Shown: positions 45,649-55,527 of the stretch, in pieces | How positions within the stretch are numbered: the first letter of the stretch is position 1 | Layout: each line of letters opens with the position of its first letter | Assembly (NCBI RefSeq): GCF_029223885.1 | Contig: NZ_CP119409.1 | Location: forward strand, 81,001-145,000 | From: Pararhizobium gei | Lineage (GTDB): Bacteria > Pseudomonadota > Alphaproteobacteria > Rhizobiales > Rhizobiaceae | Direction: 5' to 3' | DNA length: 64,000 nt | The notes under the pieces: generated by a model | What the model was told of the DNA's origin: nothing | The model's input: only the letters and a program-made list of their open reading frames with translations | Database searches by the model: none | Translations under genes and position numbers: made by a program

Positions 45649-46295
45649 GGCTTCCAGCGCAAAAAATTGGAGATCAGAGTCAGGCCGAGCGTCTGGCTCT
45701 TTTCCGGGTGGAACTGAGCGCCTGCCTTGTTGCCGCTGGCAACGAAAGCGGTGACGGCACCGCCATAGGATGTCGTGGCGATCAGATCGTCCGGATGCTC
45801 GGTGGCCAGATGATAGGAATGGACGAAATAGGCGTGCAGCCCGTCCGCGCCGGTCCTGATGCCGTCGAAAAGTGCATGCGGCTTTCTGAGGTCCAGTGTG
45901 TTCCAGCCGATCTGCGGAATTTTCAAGGCCGGATCGGCGGGTGCCATCTCGACCACGTCGCCCCTGATCCAGCCAAGCCCGCGGGTCACGGATTTTTCCA
46001 GTCCGCGCGAGGACATCAGCTGCATGCCGACGCAGATGCCAAGAAACGGCCGCCCGGATGTTTCAACGGCTTCTGTCAGCGCCTCCTGCATGCCATCGAT
46101 GGCGTCCAGCCCCTGACGGCAGTCGGCATAGGCGCCGACGCCGGGGAGCACGATTCGGTCGGCGCTGGCGACACGCTCCGGTCTGTCGGTCAGGTCGATC
46201 TTTGCATCGATGCCTGCCTCACGGGAAGCCCGTTCGAAAGCCTTGGTTGCCGAGCGTAGATTGCCGGACCCGTAGTCGATGATCGCAACGCGCAT
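45645..46295 (-). CDS. hisH: Imidazole glycerol phosphate synthase glutaminase subunit
   Basis: A 216-residue class I glutamine amidotransferase that feeds ammonia to HisF. The nucleophile Cys is in GICVGMQLM; the His/Glu pair is in FHPEKSQ. Its start shares one base with the stop of the DUF2628 gene (TGATG). Downstream its transcript would run antisense to the 92-residue gene before reaching the terminator at 45206-45234. Confidence 0.95.
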   Translation of the reverse strand: MRVAIIDYGSGNLRSATKAFERASREAGIDAKIDLTDRPERVASADRIVLPGVGAYADCRQGLDAIDGMQEALTEAVETSGRPFLGICVGMQLMSSRGLEKSVTRGLGWIRGDVVEMAPADPALKIPQIGWNTLDLRKPHALFDGIRTGADGLHAYFVHSYHLATEHPDDLIATTSYGGAVTAFVASGNKAGAQFHPEKSQTLGLTLISNFLRWKP

Positions 46296-46771
46296 CAGCG
46301 TTCTCCGTAAAGTTCAAAGACGCCGAATCCGGCGCCGCGAGGCCCCGCTCCCGCCACGAGGCCAGGCAGAGGCTGCGCAGCTCCGCCGCCGGGCAAGCTG
46401 CCGTCACGGGCCACCCCGACGTCATACATCATTTCCGCAGTGGCAAGGTCATGGGCGGGGATGATGTCGCGAAGCGTCCAGCCGCGCGCCTGCAGCCGGC
46501 TGGCGATGAAGCTTGGGCCTTCGAGGGCAACCAGAAGACGCAGGGCAAGTTCGGTCAGCAGCCCCGCCAGCATGAAATCGGCTTCTGCGGTGAAAATGGC
46601 CACGACCGTCTGCAGCGCCGCCACGACGATGCCGGCGATCCACTGGCGTTTGAAAAGCAGCCAGACCGCCGGCAGGAGGAAGGCAACCCAGGAAAAACTG
46701 TCGGCGATGAAACGGGCTTCGACCGCGTCTGAGCGTGCGCCGGGTGGGGTAAGAACGAGGTAGGAGGCCAT
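46295..46771 (-). CDS. DUF2628 membrane protein in the his operon
   Basis: A 158-residue protein with hydrophobic segments at about 25-45 and 47-85, then a soluble tail rich in Gly/Ala. It matches DUF2628, which I know between hisB and hisH in rhizobia. Function is unknown. A TTG precedes the ATG; ATG 46771 is preferred. It sits 26 bases after hisB and overlaps hisH by one base, so it is surely co-expressed with them. Confidence 0.8.
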   Translation of the reverse strand: MASYLVLTPPGARSDAVEARFIADSFSWVAFLLPAVWLLFKRQWIAGIVVAALQTVVAIFTAEADFMLAGLLTELALRLLVALEGPSFIASRLQARGWTLRDIIPAHDLATAEMMYDVGVARDGSLPGGGAAQPLPGLVAGAGPRGAGFGVFELYGER

Positions 46772-46797
46772 CAAAGCCGACTTTCAGCAGGCGCCGG

Positions 46798-47406
46798 TCA
46801 GACCAGCATACCCTTGGTGGAGGGAACGCGGCCAGCCTGGCGCGGATCGATCTCTGTCGCTGTGCGCAACACGCGGGCAACGGCCTTGAAGCAGGTCTCA
46901 GCGATATGGTGATTGTTGGCGCCGTAGATAGTCTGCACATGCAGCGTGATACCGCCGTGTTGCGCCAGCGCCTGGAAAAATTCGCGGACCAGTTCCGTAT
47001 CGAAGGTGCCGATCTTCGGCGACGAAAATTCCACATTCCAGACCAAAAAAGGCCGGCCGGAAAGATCAACGGCGGCCCGTGTCATGGTTTCATCCATCGC
47101 GAGATCGAGCGAGGCATAGCGGGTGATGCCGCGCCGGTCGCCAAGCGCCTTCGACAACGCCTGGCCGATGGCAATGCCGGTGTCTTCCACGGTATGATGA
47201 TCATCCACATGACGGTCGCCTTCGGCAACGATATCCATATCGATCAGCGAGTGGCGGGACAGCTGTTCCAGCATATGGTCGAAGAAGCCGACGCCGGTTG
47301 AAATGCGCGATGTTCCCGCGCCGTCAATATTGACGGAAACCGACACCGAGGTTTCGTTGGTCTTGCGCGAAACGCTGCCCGTGCGGCTTGGCTGCTGGTC
47401 GGCCAT
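46798..47406 (-). CDS. hisB: Imidazoleglycerol-phosphate dehydratase
   Basis: A 202-residue monofunctional IGPD, the seventh histidine step, with two manganese-binding motifs, DDHHTVED and NNHHIAE. It lacks the phosphatase domain of the E. coli HisB fusion. The frame extends to 47544; ATG 47406 (MADQQPS) has GGGAG upstream. It is the first gene of the his block, divergent from hslV across 223 bases. Confidence 0.96.
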   Translation of the reverse strand: MADQQPSRTGSVSRKTNETSVSVSVNIDGAGTSRISTGVGFFDHMLEQLSRHSLIDMDIVAEGDRHVDDHHTVEDTGIAIGQALSKALGDRRGITRYASLDLAMDETMTRAAVDLSGRPFLVWNVEFSSPKIGTFDTELVREFFQALAQHGGITLHVQTIYGANNHHIAETCFKAVARVLRTATEIDPRQAGRVPSTKGMLV

Positions 47407-47629
47407 CAGGTTCTCCCGAATGTAACTGAGCCGCTCCATATCAGGCGATGGCTTAAATATCCAGAAGTGCCGCCGCGAATCTCTAAAGTGCGCAAATCCA
47501 CCCGAATTGCGCAGGAAGGAGAGCGTCGTTCGCGCTATTTGCAATCGGCAAAACCGCTCTTACATAGGCTTCAACGGGGCCGGTGTGCGGCCCTTCGAAA
47601 CGGCCCGGAACCCGGGCAGGCAGGTTTTC

Positions 47630-48154
47630 ATGACAACGATTATTACCGTCCGGAAGGGCGGACAGGTGGTGATGGCCGGAGACGGCCAGGTCAGTCTCGG
47701 GCAGACGGTGATGAAGGGCAATGCCCGCAAGGTGCGCCGTCTTGGCAAGGGCGAGGTGATAGCCGGGTTCGCCGGTGCCACCGCGGACGCCTTCACCCTG
47801 CTTGAGCGGCTGGAAGCCAAGCTCGAGCAATATCCCGACCAGCTGATGCGCGCCGCCGTCGAGCTTGCCAAGGACTGGCGGACCAACAAATATCTGCGCA
47901 ATCTCGAAGCCATGATGCTGGTGGCCGACAAGACGATCACACTTGCCATCACCGGCAATGGTGATGTGCTGGAGCCGGAACATGGCACGATCGCCATCGG
48001 GTCCGGTGGCAACTATGCCTTCGCCGCAGCGCGCGCCCTGATGGATACGGACAAGACGGCGGAGGAGATCGCCCGCCGCGCCATGGAGATCGCCGGCGAC
48101 ATCTGTGTCTACACCAACAACACGATCGTGGTGGAAACGTTGGATGCGGCCTGA
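47630..48154 (+). CDS. hslV: ATP-dependent protease subunit HslV
   Basis: A 174-residue proteasome-like peptidase. After Met removal, Thr2 in MTTIITV becomes the catalytic N-terminal nucleophile, which fixes the start at ATG 47630 despite the frame opening at 47507. GDGQVSLGQ and [13 protein letters not shown] are typical. HslV forms a double hexamer with HslU caps. No convincing heat-shock promoter is seen in the upstream gap. Confidence 0.96.
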   Translation: MTTIITVRKGGQVVMAGDGQVSLGQTVMKGNARKVRRLGKGEVIAGFAGATADAFTLLERLEAKLEQYPDQLMRAAVELAKDWRTNKYLRNLEAMMLVADKTITLAITGNGDVLEPEHGTIAIGSGGNYAFAAARALMDTDKTAEEIARRAMEIAGDICVYTNNTIVVETLDAA

Positions 48155-48659
48155 GGTCCGCTATCGTTTTCGCGATCTGCGGCGGGACGATTTTCCGCTT
48201 CTCGGCCGGTGGCTGAAGAAACCGCATATTGCCAGATGGTGGGGCGAGCCGGCGAAAGAGCTGGCCGACATCCAACAGGCTATGGAGAGCACCGAAACAA
48301 GGCCGCTGATGGTCGAGATCGACGGAACGCCGATCGCCTATCTACAATGGTATGATCCGTATCTGGAGGAAGGCCACCCCTACCGGGACCAGCCTCCAGG
48401 CACGCTCGGGATCGATATTTCGATCGGTGATCCCGATCTAACCGGCAAGGGTCATGGCAGTGCGATAATCCGCCAGTTCTGTACCGAACGTTTCGCTGAG
48501 GGAGCCATGCGGATCGTAATCGATCCGGATCCTGAAAATACGCAGGCCATTCGCGCCTATCAGAAAGCGGGCTTTCGCTTTCTGGAAACACGTCATTCCA
48601 TTTACGGGCCGGCCCATTTCATGACGCTGGACAAACCTGAAGAGACAAGCAAATCATGA
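48144..48659 (+). CDS. GNAT acetyltransferase, AAC(6')-like
   Basis: A 171-residue acetyltransferase between hslV and hslU. It resembles AAC(6')-type aminoglycoside acetyltransferases ([20 protein letters not shown], then the acetyl-CoA motif [13 protein letters not shown] and [15 protein letters not shown]). The native substrate is unknown and need not be an antibiotic. Its start lies inside the hslV end (11-base overlap) and its stop overlaps the hslU start (ATGA), so it is translated with the protease. ATG 48144 is used; the frame opens at 48105. Confidence 0.88.
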   Translation: MRPEVRYRFRDLRRDDFPLLGRWLKKPHIARWWGEPAKELADIQQAMESTETRPLMVEIDGTPIAYLQWYDPYLEEGHPYRDQPPGTLGIDISIGDPDLTGKGHGSAIIRQFCTERFAEGAMRIVIDPDPENTQAIRAYQKAGFRFLETRHSIYGPAHFMTLDKPEETSKS

Positions 48660-49963
48660 CAACATTCTCTCCCCGCGAAATCGTGTCGGAACTCGACCGT
48701 TTCATCATCGGCCAGCATGATGCCAAGCGCGCCGTCGCCATCGCACTGCGCAACCGCTGGCGCCGCCAGCAGCTCTCGGACGAGCTGCGCGACGAGGTCA
48801 TGCCGAAGAACATTCTGATGATCGGCCCGACCGGCGTCGGCAAGACGGAAATTTCCCGCCGCCTCGCCAAGCTGGCCGGTGCGCCCTTCATCAAGGTGGA
48901 AGCCACCAAATTCACGGAGGTCGGCTATGTCGGCCGCGATGTCGAGCAGATCGTCCGCGACCTCGTCGAGGTCGGCATCGGCCTGGTGCGCGAAAAGAAG
49001 CGCGCTGAAGTGAAGGCCAAGGCGCATTTGAACGCTGAAGAACGCGTGCTGGACGCCCTGGTCGGGGCGACCGCGTCTCCTGCTACACGCGACAGTTTCC
49101 GCAAGAAACTCAGGGCCAATGAACTGGACGACAAGGAGATCGACATCGAGGTCGCCGATACCGCCACGCCCGGCGGCGGCTTCGAGATTCCCGGCATGCC
49201 CGGCGCCAATATCGGCGTCCTCAACCTGTCGGAAATGTTCGGCAAGGCCATGGGTCCCCGCACCAAGAAGGTCCGCACCACCGTCAAGGCCTCCTACAAG
49301 GTCTTGGTCGACGACGAATCCGACAAGCTGCTGGACAATGAACAGATCCAGCGTGAGGCCGTGCGGTCGGCGGAAAATGACGGCATCGTCTTCCTCGACG
49401 AGATCGACAAGATCGCGGCCCGCGATGGCGGCATGGGTGCCGGCGTATCCCGCGAGGGCGTGCAGCGCGATCTGCTCCCGCTTGTTGAAGGCACAACGGT
49501 TGCAACCAAATACGGACCTGTGAAGACGGATCATATCCTCTTCATCGCATCCGGCGCCTTTCACGTCGCCAAGCCGTCCGACCTGCTTCCCGAACTTCAG
49601 GGGCGCTTGCCGATCCGGGTGGAGCTAAAGGCGCTGACCAAGGAAGATTTCCGCCGCATCCTGACCGAGACAGAGGTCGGCCTGATCCGCCAGTATAAGG
49701 CACTTCTGGAAACTGAAGGCGTCAACCTCGATTTCACCGAGGATGCCCTTGATGCGCTTGCGGAAGTGGCTGTGAAACTGAATTCGAGCCTCGAAAATAT
49801 CGGCGCCCGCCGCCTGCAGACCGTGATGGAACGCGTGCTGGATGAAATCTCCTATGCGGCACCGGACAAGAATGGCGAACAGCTGACGATCGATGCGGCC
49901 TATGTGAAACAGCATGTCGGCGATCTCGCCGCCAATACGGATCTGTCGCGTTACATTCTGTAG
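48656..49963 (+). CDS. hslU: ATP-dependent protease ATPase subunit HslU
   Basis: A 435-residue AAA+ unfoldase that feeds substrates to HslV. Walker A is GPTGVGKTE, Walker B FLDEIDKI, with pore and sensor motifs including [16 protein letters not shown]. The C-terminal residues SRYIL fit the HslV docking tail. Normal length. It ends before a 297-base spacer holding a palindromic repeat. Confidence 0.97.
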   Translation: MTTFSPREIVSELDRFIIGQHDAKRAVAIALRNRWRRQQLSDELRDEVMPKNILMIGPTGVGKTEISRRLAKLAGAPFIKVEATKFTEVGYVGRDVEQIVRDLVEVGIGLVREKKRAEVKAKAHLNAEERVLDALVGATASPATRDSFRKKLRANELDDKEIDIEVADTATPGGGFEIPGMPGANIGVLNLSEMFGKAMGPRTKKVRTTVKASYKVLVDDESDKLLDNEQIQREAVRSAENDGIVFLDEIDKIAARDGGMGAGVSREGVQRDLLPLVEGTTVATKYGPVKTDHILFIASGAFHVAKPSDLLPELQGRLPIRVELKALTKEDFRRILTETEVGLIRQYKALLETEGVNLDFTEDALDALAEVAVKLNSSLENIGARRLQTVMERVLDEISYAAPDKNGEQLTIDAAYVKQHVGDLAANTDLSRYIL

Positions 49964-50021
49964 CGCCTGCGTAAAGCCTGACGATATCGCGTTGCCGTCA
50001 ATCTGCCGGCCGCATCATATC

Positions 50022-50054
50022 CCGCCATCCTCGGGCTCGACGCGAGGATGGCGG
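50022..50054. repeat. Palindromic interspersed element after hslU
   Basis: CCGCCATCCTCG (50022-50033), loop GGCTCGACG, CGAGGATGGCGG (50043-50054): a perfect 12-bp stem without a T-run. The inner CATCCTCGGGCTCGA-like core resembles a palindrome scattered through rhizobial genomes. The rest of the 49964-50260 spacer shows no gene. Confidence 0.5.
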
Positions 50055-50260
50055 AGCTTGAATCGGCGCATCAGCAGGAAAGCGCCAAGCGCAGTTAGCC
50101 GTAACCAAGGCACAACAATGACAGGCATCGTTAAACCGATGTCGTGCTTGTCTGCATCCCCTCCACGCGCTAAGCCTTTGTCCGGTGCCGGCATGATTCC
50201 GACATGATTTTGCCGCATGCGTCCCGACGCCTCTCAGAGACCTTGCAGCTTCACAGGAAA

Positions 50261-51217
50261 ATGTCCGTGCGCGCCATTGTTCATATGCTCATTATTGCAG
50301 GACTTTTGATGTCCACTGGCCTGGCTTACGCCGGCGGGCTCCGCGTCGTTCCTGAAGGCAACCGGTTTCAGGAGCAGCCGGACGTTCCCGGCGCCTCCCT
50401 GCGACGCACCAAGGCGGGCAAGACCTCCTTCGATGCGAAATACGAAAAGGTCCGCAATCTGCTGGCCAGCGACGGCAAGCTGATCGGCAAGATCAAATCC
50501 ACGGCGCGGGCCTATGGCATCGATCCGATCCACATGGTGGGCGCGATCGTCGGCGAGCATACCTATAATGTCGATGCTTATGACAGGCTGCAGTCCTACT
50601 ACGTGAAGGCAGCCGCCTATGCCGGGGACAATTTTCGCTTCGGCTACGAGGATGAAACAGTGGCCGAGTTCGTTGCGCGGCCGGAGTTCTCCAAATGCGC
50701 GGCAAAGAAAAGCTCCTATGCGCTTTGGAGTTGCCGTGAGGGTGTCTGGAACAGCAAGTTCCGCGGCAAGGCGGTCGGCGGCACATCCTTTCCCAACAAT
50801 CGGTTCAGCGCGGTTTTCTTCCAGCCCTTTTTTGCGGGACAAACCTTTGGCCTTGGCCAGATCAACCCGCTGACCGCCCTGATGCTGACCGATATGGTGT
50901 CGCGCGTGTCCGGCTATGACCGGCTGGACGACAAGGATGCGGCCGGCGTCTACAAGGCGATCATGGACCCCGACCAATCGCTCGCCTATATGGCGGCCTC
51001 CATCCGTCAATCGATCGATGCCTACAAGTCGATTGCCGGTGTCGATATTTCCGGCAATCCCGGCATCACCGCGACGCTGTATAATATTGGCAATCCGGAC
51101 CAACGGGCGGCCGCTTTTGCCGCGAAAAGCAGCGACGGCTCCGCTCAGTGGCCGGAGGAAAATTACTACGGCTGGCTGGTCAACGCCAAGCTGGCTGAGC
51201 TGAAGGCGCTTCTTTAG
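50261..51217 (+). CDS. DUF1402 secreted protein
   Basis: A 318-residue exported protein: signal peptide MSVRAIVHMLIIAGLLMSTG with cleavage after AYA. The mature part matches DUF1402, known from Rhizobiales and of unknown function. Features such as ARAYGIDPIHMVGAIVGEHTYN and FGLGQINPLTAL resemble the lysozyme-like fold of transglycosylases, so a cell-wall role is possible. The frame opens at 50204; ATG 50261 gives the best signal peptide. Confidence 0.82.
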   Translation: MSVRAIVHMLIIAGLLMSTGLAYAGGLRVVPEGNRFQEQPDVPGASLRRTKAGKTSFDAKYEKVRNLLASDGKLIGKIKSTARAYGIDPIHMVGAIVGEHTYNVDAYDRLQSYYVKAAAYAGDNFRFGYEDETVAEFVARPEFSKCAAKKSSYALWSCREGVWNSKFRGKAVGGTSFPNNRFSAVFFQPFFAGQTFGLGQINPLTALMLTDMVSRVSGYDRLDDKDAAGVYKAIMDPDQSLAYMAASIRQSIDAYKSIAGVDISGNPGITATLYNIGNPDQRAAAFAAKSSDGSAQWPEENYYGWLVNAKLAELKALL

Positions 51218-51312
51218 CCAATCCCGCAGAAAAAAAGCCTGGGCTTCCTTGAAACCGCCATTGCATCCGGCAAGTTTAGAGCAGCGGCGGCATGTGCCGC
51301 AGGAGCCGTTGC

Positions 51313-52707
51313 ATGGATATGAGACCTGAGCCTTTCGAGCCGCCGGCGCCCGTACCGCGCTCCCTGCCGCCATCGCGGCTGGAAATCATCCGGACAGTGC
51401 TGCGCAACCCCTTGGAACTCTGGGGCGAGCCCTCCTATACCTTGCCCTGGATCGATACCAAGTTTTTCAACCAGCGCACGCTGATCATCAACGATCCCGA
51501 TTTCATCCGCCATGTACTCGTTGACAACGCGTCCAACTACGAGATGTCGGAGGTTCGCAGGCTCATCCTGCGGCCGATCCTGCGCGATGGATTGCTGACC
51601 GCCGAAGGCGAGGTGTGGAAGCGGTCGCGAAAGGCCATGGCCCCGGTTTTCACGCCGCGGCATGCCAAGGGCTTCGCCAAGCAAATGCTGGCAAAGACCG
51701 AAGATTATGCTGGACGCTACGACAAAGCTGCATCTGCCGGTGCCGTCGTCAATATTGCCAACGACATGACCGAACTGACCTTCGAAATCCTGTCCGAGAC
51801 GCTGTTCTCGGGGCAGATTGCCGTCGAGACGGAGGGATTCGCCGAGAGTGTCGAGCGGTTGATGCATCGCATGGGACGTGTCGATCCCATGGATCTGCTT
51901 CTCGCCCCATCCTGGGTGCCGCGCCTGACGCGGATCGGTGGCGCCAGGGTCATGGCCGAATTCCGCGGCGTGGTCGAAAAGACGATGGATGAGAGGCGGC
52001 AGCGATTGCAGCAGGAGCCTGAGACCGTTCCCGCGGATTTCCTGACCCTGCTTCTCCAGCTCGAAGGCCCGAACGGACTTTCGACCGATGAGATATCCGA
52101 CAACATCCTGACCTTTATCGGTGCTGGCCACGAAACGACGGCACGGGCCTTGGGCTGGACGCTCTATTGCGTTGCAAATTCTCCCGCGGTTCGCGTGGCG
52201 ATGGAAGCCGAGATCGACGCGGTCGTGGCGAGCGGCGCCGAACCGGTGGACTGGCTCGATCTCATGCCCCATGTGCGCGCCGCCTTCGAGGAGGCGATGC
52301 GCCTCTATCCCCCTGCGCCATCGATCAACCGGGCGGCAATCGAGGCTGATTCCTGGACATCGTCCAGTGGGCAGCGGGTGGACATTCCCAAAGGCATTTC
52401 GATTTTGATCATGCCCTGGACGCTGCACAGGCACGCCCTCTACTGGGACAGACCCCGCGCGTTCATGCCGGAACGTTTTCTTCCCGAAAACCGCCAGACG
52501 CTACACCGTTTCCAATATCTGCCGTTCGGCGCCGGGCCGCGCATCTGCATTGGCGCGACCTTTGCACTTCAGGAAGCGGTCATCGCGCTTGGCGTGCTGA
52601 TGAAACGCTTTCGCTTCGACATGACGCCGGAAACGAAGCCCTGGCCCGTGCAGCGCCTGACGACCCAGCCTAGGGGCGGGCTGCCGCTGAAGGTGTCGGC
52701 TCGCTGA
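51313..52707 (+). CDS. Cytochrome P450
   Basis: A 464-residue heme monooxygenase. The oxygen-binding I-helix motif is AGHETT (271-276), ExxR is Glu327-Arg330, and the heme ligand is Cys412 in FGAGPRICIG. No membrane anchor is seen; the N-terminus is proline-rich. No ferredoxin or reductase gene is adjacent, so it borrows electrons from elsewhere. Sequence style (CYP102/CYP4-like) suggests fatty or hydrophobic substrates, but this is open. AGGAG at 51301-51305 supports ATG 51313. Its end overlaps the convergent secreted-protein gene by 38 bases. Confidence 0.92.
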   Translation: MDMRPEPFEPPAPVPRSLPPSRLEIIRTVLRNPLELWGEPSYTLPWIDTKFFNQRTLIINDPDFIRHVLVDNASNYEMSEVRRLILRPILRDGLLTAEGEVWKRSRKAMAPVFTPRHAKGFAKQMLAKTEDYAGRYDKAASAGAVVNIANDMTELTFEILSETLFSGQIAVETEGFAESVERLMHRMGRVDPMDLLLAPSWVPRLTRIGGARVMAEFRGVVEKTMDERRQRLQQEPETVPADFLTLLLQLEGPNGLSTDEISDNILTFIGAGHETTARALGWTLYCVANSPAVRVAMEAEIDAVVASGAEPVDWLDLMPHVRAAFEEAMRLYPPAPSINRAAIEADSWTSSSGQRVDIPKGISILIMPWTLHRHALYWDRPRAFMPERFLPENRQTLHRFQYLPFGAGPRICIGATFALQEAVIALGVLMKRFRFDMTPETKPWPVQRLTTQPRGGLPLKVSAR

Positions 52708-53287
52708 AACTCTTGCCCGGCGTTTCCGATTGCACCGAACGGATCGGCGAGTCGGCCGGAACCGGCTCCTGCATCTGCTTTTTCGGCTTCTTGATGGTCT
52801 TGATCGCAGCGCAGGTTGCGTCGCCGACGCCTTCGCAGGGCTTGTAGACGACGATCTCGCTGCCCGCACCATCGTCCCAGACGGCCTGGATCGTCAAAGT
52901 CTTGGCCGTATTGGCCGGCAGGGAGATGTAGATATACTCGTTTGTATTGTCTTCCGGCAGATTGAACGGGATTTGCGGATTGCATTTCCCCAGCGGAAAC
53001 CGCTTGTCCAGCGCATCCGAATTGACCGAGTAGCGGATTTCCGACAGTCGGCAATGCATGGTCTGAAGCGTCGTGAAATAGATCAACTGCTTGTCATCGT
53101 AATTGCGGAACTGGATCCATCCGCTGGTCTTGTTGACGTCCAGCATCGCCTTGTAGATCGAGACATCGGGAAGAACCGGCTTATATTCTTCCTCTTCGGA
53201 TTCTTCTTGCGCAAAAGCAGCGCCGGACGGAGCCGGGCCCATGGCCAATACGAGCGATAAAAAGAGCATATGGGAAAAAGGCTTCAT
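52670..53287 (-). CDS. Secreted protein of unknown function
   Basis: A 205-residue exported protein: signal peptide at 1-26 (cleavage near AFA-QEE), an acidic stretch EESEEEEY, a middle domain with four cysteines (HC, KC, PC, TC) that could form disulfides, and a basic, Pro/Ser-rich tail. I do not recognise the family. Its last 38 bases lie antisense inside the P450 gene. If the tail is dispensable, the overlap may have arisen by loss of an earlier stop codon. Confidence 0.72.
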   Translation of the reverse strand: MKPFSHMLFLSLVLAMGPAPSGAAFAQEESEEEEYKPVLPDVSIYKAMLDVNKTSGWIQFRNYDDKQLIYFTTLQTMHCRLSEIRYSVNSDALDKRFPLGKCNPQIPFNLPEDNTNEYIYISLPANTAKTLTIQAVWDDGAGSEIVVYKPCEGVGDATCAAIKTIKKPKKQMQEPVPADSPIRSVQSETPGKSFSEPTPSAAARP

Positions 53288-53418
53288 CGAAATCTCCTGG
53301 TCGCAATAATCGAAAGCCGGTGCCCGCCGAGCAATGGTCTTTCGCAGGCAGATGTCATATCACCTCGTCACCATGCTTTGAAGCCGGGTTTCGGCTGGCC
53401 TGAACGGGATATATTCGC

Positions 53419-55425
53419 GTGAACGACCATCTTCTTCTGGGTATAGATACAGGCGGAACCTACACCGACGCGGTTCTCTTCAGCGAGGCGTCAGGCGTTG
53501 TCGCCAAGGCAAAGGCGCTGACGACGCGGCATGATCTGGCCGTTGGAATTTCCGGTGCGGTCGAGGCGGTTCTGGAACAGGCGCGGGCGCCGTTGTCCGC
53601 CATCAGCCTCGTTTCCCTGTCGACGACCCTTGCCACGAATGCTTTGGTCGAGGGCCAGGGGGGTCGCGCCGGGCTTGTCATGATCGGTTTCGGGCCGGAG
53701 GATCTCAAGCGTGACGGCCTGCGGGAGGCTCTCGGTTCCGATCCGGTCATCTTTCTGCCGGGTGGCCACGACGTGCATGGCAGCGAAACAATCCTCGACA
53801 TGAGGGCTCTGGACGAGGCTTTGCCTCACCTTGCACGGGAGGTGTCGTCTTTTGCGGTTGCCGGTTATTTTGCCGTCCGTAATCCGGCTCATGAACAGCG
53901 GGTGCGGGATCGCATTCGTGCCATGTCACATCTCCCCGTGACATGCAGCCATGAACTGTCTTCCAGGCTGGGAGGCCCCCGGCGCGCCCTGACGACGCTG
54001 CTCAATGCGCGTCTGGTCTCGATGATAGACCGGTTGATCGGCGCCTGCGAAGGATTTCTCGAGAGACGCGGCATTCATGTCCCGGTTATGGTGGTTCGCG
54101 GCGACGGGGCCTTGATATCCGCGGCGGAAGCGCGGCTGCGGCCGATCGAGACTATTCTGTCCGGCCCGGCCGCAAGCCTTGTCGGCGCCCGTCATCTGAC
54201 AGGTCTCGACAATGCCGTGGTCTCCGATATCGGCGGCACCACGACGGACGTGGCGGTGCTCGACCAGGGCCAGCCCCGTCTCGACGGGGAGGGCGCTGTC
54301 GTTGGCGGCTTCCGGACCATGGTGGAAGCTGTTGCAATGCGCACCTTCGGCCTTGGTGGCGATTCGGAGGTTCGGATCAACGATCGTGGTCTCAAGGCCG
54401 CGATCGAGCTCGGGCCGCGTCGCCTTCAGCCGCTCAGTCTCGCGGCAACGCAGCATGGTGAGGCGATCACTGCCGTTCTGGAACGTCAGCTGCGGTCGGC
54501 GCATGTCGGTCGTCACGATGGTCGCTTCGCTGTTCGCACCGGCCTGCCGGATAACCTGGCCAGCGGGCTCCAGGCGCAGGAACAGGCTTTGTACGACCGT
54601 ATCGGCGCGGTGCCGATGCCGCTGGACGGCCTCTTGACCAGCACGCCGCAGAAGGCAACGCTTGACCGGCTGGTGGCCCGCGGGCTCGTGCATATCTGCG
54701 GCTTCACGCCGTCGGATGCCATGCACGTGCTTTCCCGCCAGAACCAGTGGAATGCCGCAGCTGCGAGGTTGGGTGCCGAACTTGCAGCGCGCATCAAGGA
54801 TGGCTCCGGCAAACCACTGGCAGCGTCCGCTGAAGGTCTTTCGGATCTTGTCGTTGCCCGGCTGACGCGGCAGTCCGCGGAACTCATCCTGTCCGCCTGC
54901 CTAGCGGAGGATGGCGCCGCAATCGATCCGGCCGTCTCTCTGGCGGTCGATCGTGCGCTGAAACGACAGGATGGCATCGTCAGTTTCTCGTTGGCGCTCG
55001 ACCGGCCACTGGTGGGTCTCGGGGCGTCCGCACCCGTCTATTACCCGGCTATCGCGGCGATGCTAGGGGCCCAGTCCTGCATTCCATCCGATGCCGGCGT
55101 CGCCAATGCGGTTGGCGCGGTCGTCGGACAGATCCGCGCATCGGTCACTGTTTTCGTGACCATGCCGGAGGAAGGCATCTACATCGTCAATGGGGCAGGG
55201 ATAAACCGTCGCTTTCTCAAGCAGAAACAGGCTTTCGATGCCGCACGGGAGGGTGCCCGATCGGCTGCCTTCGCTGCGGCGCAGGCCAATGGCGCCAGCG
55301 AACCCGTGGTGACGGTTCGCGAGGAGATCGACGCACCGGAGATCGAAGGAAGCCGCAAGCTCGTGGAGGCACGTTTCATCGCCGTCGCCACCGGCCGGCC
55401 GCGCATGGCTCGCGGCCATTTATAA
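53419..55425 (+). CDS. HyuA-type hydantoinase/oxoprolinase family protein
   Basis: A 668-residue protein of the HyuA / 5-oxoprolinase A / acetone carboxylase beta family. The ASKHA nucleotide site appears twice: GIDTGGTYTDA near the N-terminus and DIGGTTTDVAVLD near residue 275. Members hydrolyse cyclic amides or phosphorylate carboxylation substrates with ATP, usually with a HyuB partner. No HyuB gene follows; malate synthase G comes next. Start is GTG 53419. Substrate is unknown. Confidence 0.85.
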   Translation: MNDHLLLGIDTGGTYTDAVLFSEASGVVAKAKALTTRHDLAVGISGAVEAVLEQARAPLSAISLVSLSTTLATNALVEGQGGRAGLVMIGFGPEDLKRDGLREALGSDPVIFLPGGHDVHGSETILDMRALDEALPHLAREVSSFAVAGYFAVRNPAHEQRVRDRIRAMSHLPVTCSHELSSRLGGPRRALTTLLNARLVSMIDRLIGACEGFLERRGIHVPVMVVRGDGALISAAEARLRPIETILSGPAASLVGARHLTGLDNAVVSDIGGTTTDVAVLDQGQPRLDGEGAVVGGFRTMVEAVAMRTFGLGGDSEVRINDRGLKAAIELGPRRLQPLSLAATQHGEAITAVLERQLRSAHVGRHDGRFAVRTGLPDNLASGLQAQEQALYDRIGAVPMPLDGLLTSTPQKATLDRLVARGLVHICGFTPSDAMHVLSRQNQWNAAAARLGAELAARIKDGSGKPLAASAEGLSDLVVARLTRQSAELILSACLAEDGAAIDPAVSLAVDRALKRQDGIVSFSLALDRPLVGLGASAPVYYPAIAAMLGAQSCIPSDAGVANAVGAVVGQIRASVTVFVTMPEEGIYIVNGAGINRRFLKQKQAFDAAREGARSAAFAAAQANGASEPVVTVREEIDAPEIEGSRKLVEARFIAVATGRPRMARGHL

Positions 55426-55527
55426 CAGAACGAATAAAATCCTTCGCATTTTTGCCCGATTGACAGGATGGCAAAGCGTGAGAAACTGCGGCACCAAATG
55501 TTGAATAGAGATTTCAAGGATTTACCG

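Noticed and set aside
47407..47629. Heat-shock sigma-32 promoter before hslV
   Set aside because: No convincing CTTGAA-type -35 with a matching CCCCAT-type -10 at proper spacing.
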